64,000 bases of DNA from Argopecten irradians (lineage: Eukaryota; Mollusca; Bivalvia; Pectinida; Pectinidae). Numbering within the stretch: position 1 is the stretch's first letter; each line of letters begins with the position of its first letter. The translations under genes and the position numbers were made by a program. A model generated the notes under the pieces. The model was not told the origin of the DNA and made no database searches. It saw only the letters and a list, made by a program, of their open reading frames with translations. Positions 63,850-64,000 of this stretch are shown here, piece by piece. The stretch spans positions 48,040,284-48,104,283 of the forward strand of contig NC_091136.1 in assembly GCF_041381155.1 (NCBI RefSeq), given 5' to 3'.

Positions 63850-64000
63850 CTCAGAACAATACAAAAACAATTCAATTTCAAAAGCATACACTGATCATCG
63901 CGAGAGGCAATACCTTTCTAATTTTGACATTTGAAACGGTTTTGAAGCACTGAAATGAATTGCTCCTGAAACAAATGTTAAGTGCAAGCTTATAACTATT

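Noticed and set aside
63687-63887. Extension of the DNMT3 exon upstream to the ATG at 63887
   Set aside because: The protein similarity begins at the acceptor near 63850, and the extension (MLLKLNCFCIVL) is polypyrimidine tract translated; motif I is not in it.

Overview
This is an AT-rich eukaryotic window, most likely from a bivalve mollusc. The genes are split by many GT-AG introns and match animal proteins. The introns carry repeats typical of bivalves: 'pearl'-like elements with CCGT-type microsatellites, a dispersed SINE-like family, TTAA-flanked MITEs and several minisatellites. I cannot name the species from sequence alone.

Layout. (1) 1-3654, minus strand: the first coding exon of a gene resembling ribosome-binding protein 1/kinectin (an ER membrane anchor followed by a Lys/Glu-rich region), with the start of a long intron running off the left edge. 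(2) 3655-4592: a 0.94 kb head-to-head intergenic interval. (3) 4593-7332, plus strand: a complete six-exon enolase-phosphatase E1 gene (ENOPH1, methionine salvage) with an unusual 53-residue acidic tail. (4) 7333-14058: untranslated and intergenic DNA crowded with transposable-element remnants. The most notable is a 1.65 kb Mutator-like foldback element with a second 323 bp element nested inside it; each has an exact 9 bp target-site duplication. (5) 14059-50603, plus strand: a complete pecanex gene (PCNX). I reconstructed it as 38 coding exons with every phase consistent, giving 2262 residues. (6) 50604 to about 59.6 kb: the pecanex 3' UTR, intergenic repeats and a 40 bp minisatellite. (7) 59616-63849, minus strand: the last seven coding exons of a de novo DNA methyltransferase (DNMT3) covering most of the catalytic domain. 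Its PWWP/ADD part and motif I lie beyond the right edge.

The genes are not an operon or a shared pathway. ENOPH1 is cytosolic metabolism, pecanex is a multi-pass membrane protein linked to Notch signalling in flies, DNMT3 is nuclear and writes 5-methylcytosine, and the RRBP1-like protein is an ER protein. What stands out is the architecture. Two of the three large pecanex minisatellites end within about 15 bases of a 3' splice site, and in one of them each unit carries a copy of the splice-acceptor sequence. A 75 bp tandem duplication has also copied the acceptor of pecanex exon 9, and the upstream copy would bring in a stop codon. At least four TIR families share the same TTAA-flanked design. 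I found no bacterial-type system, CRISPR array, or convincing evidence of a wholly new gene system.
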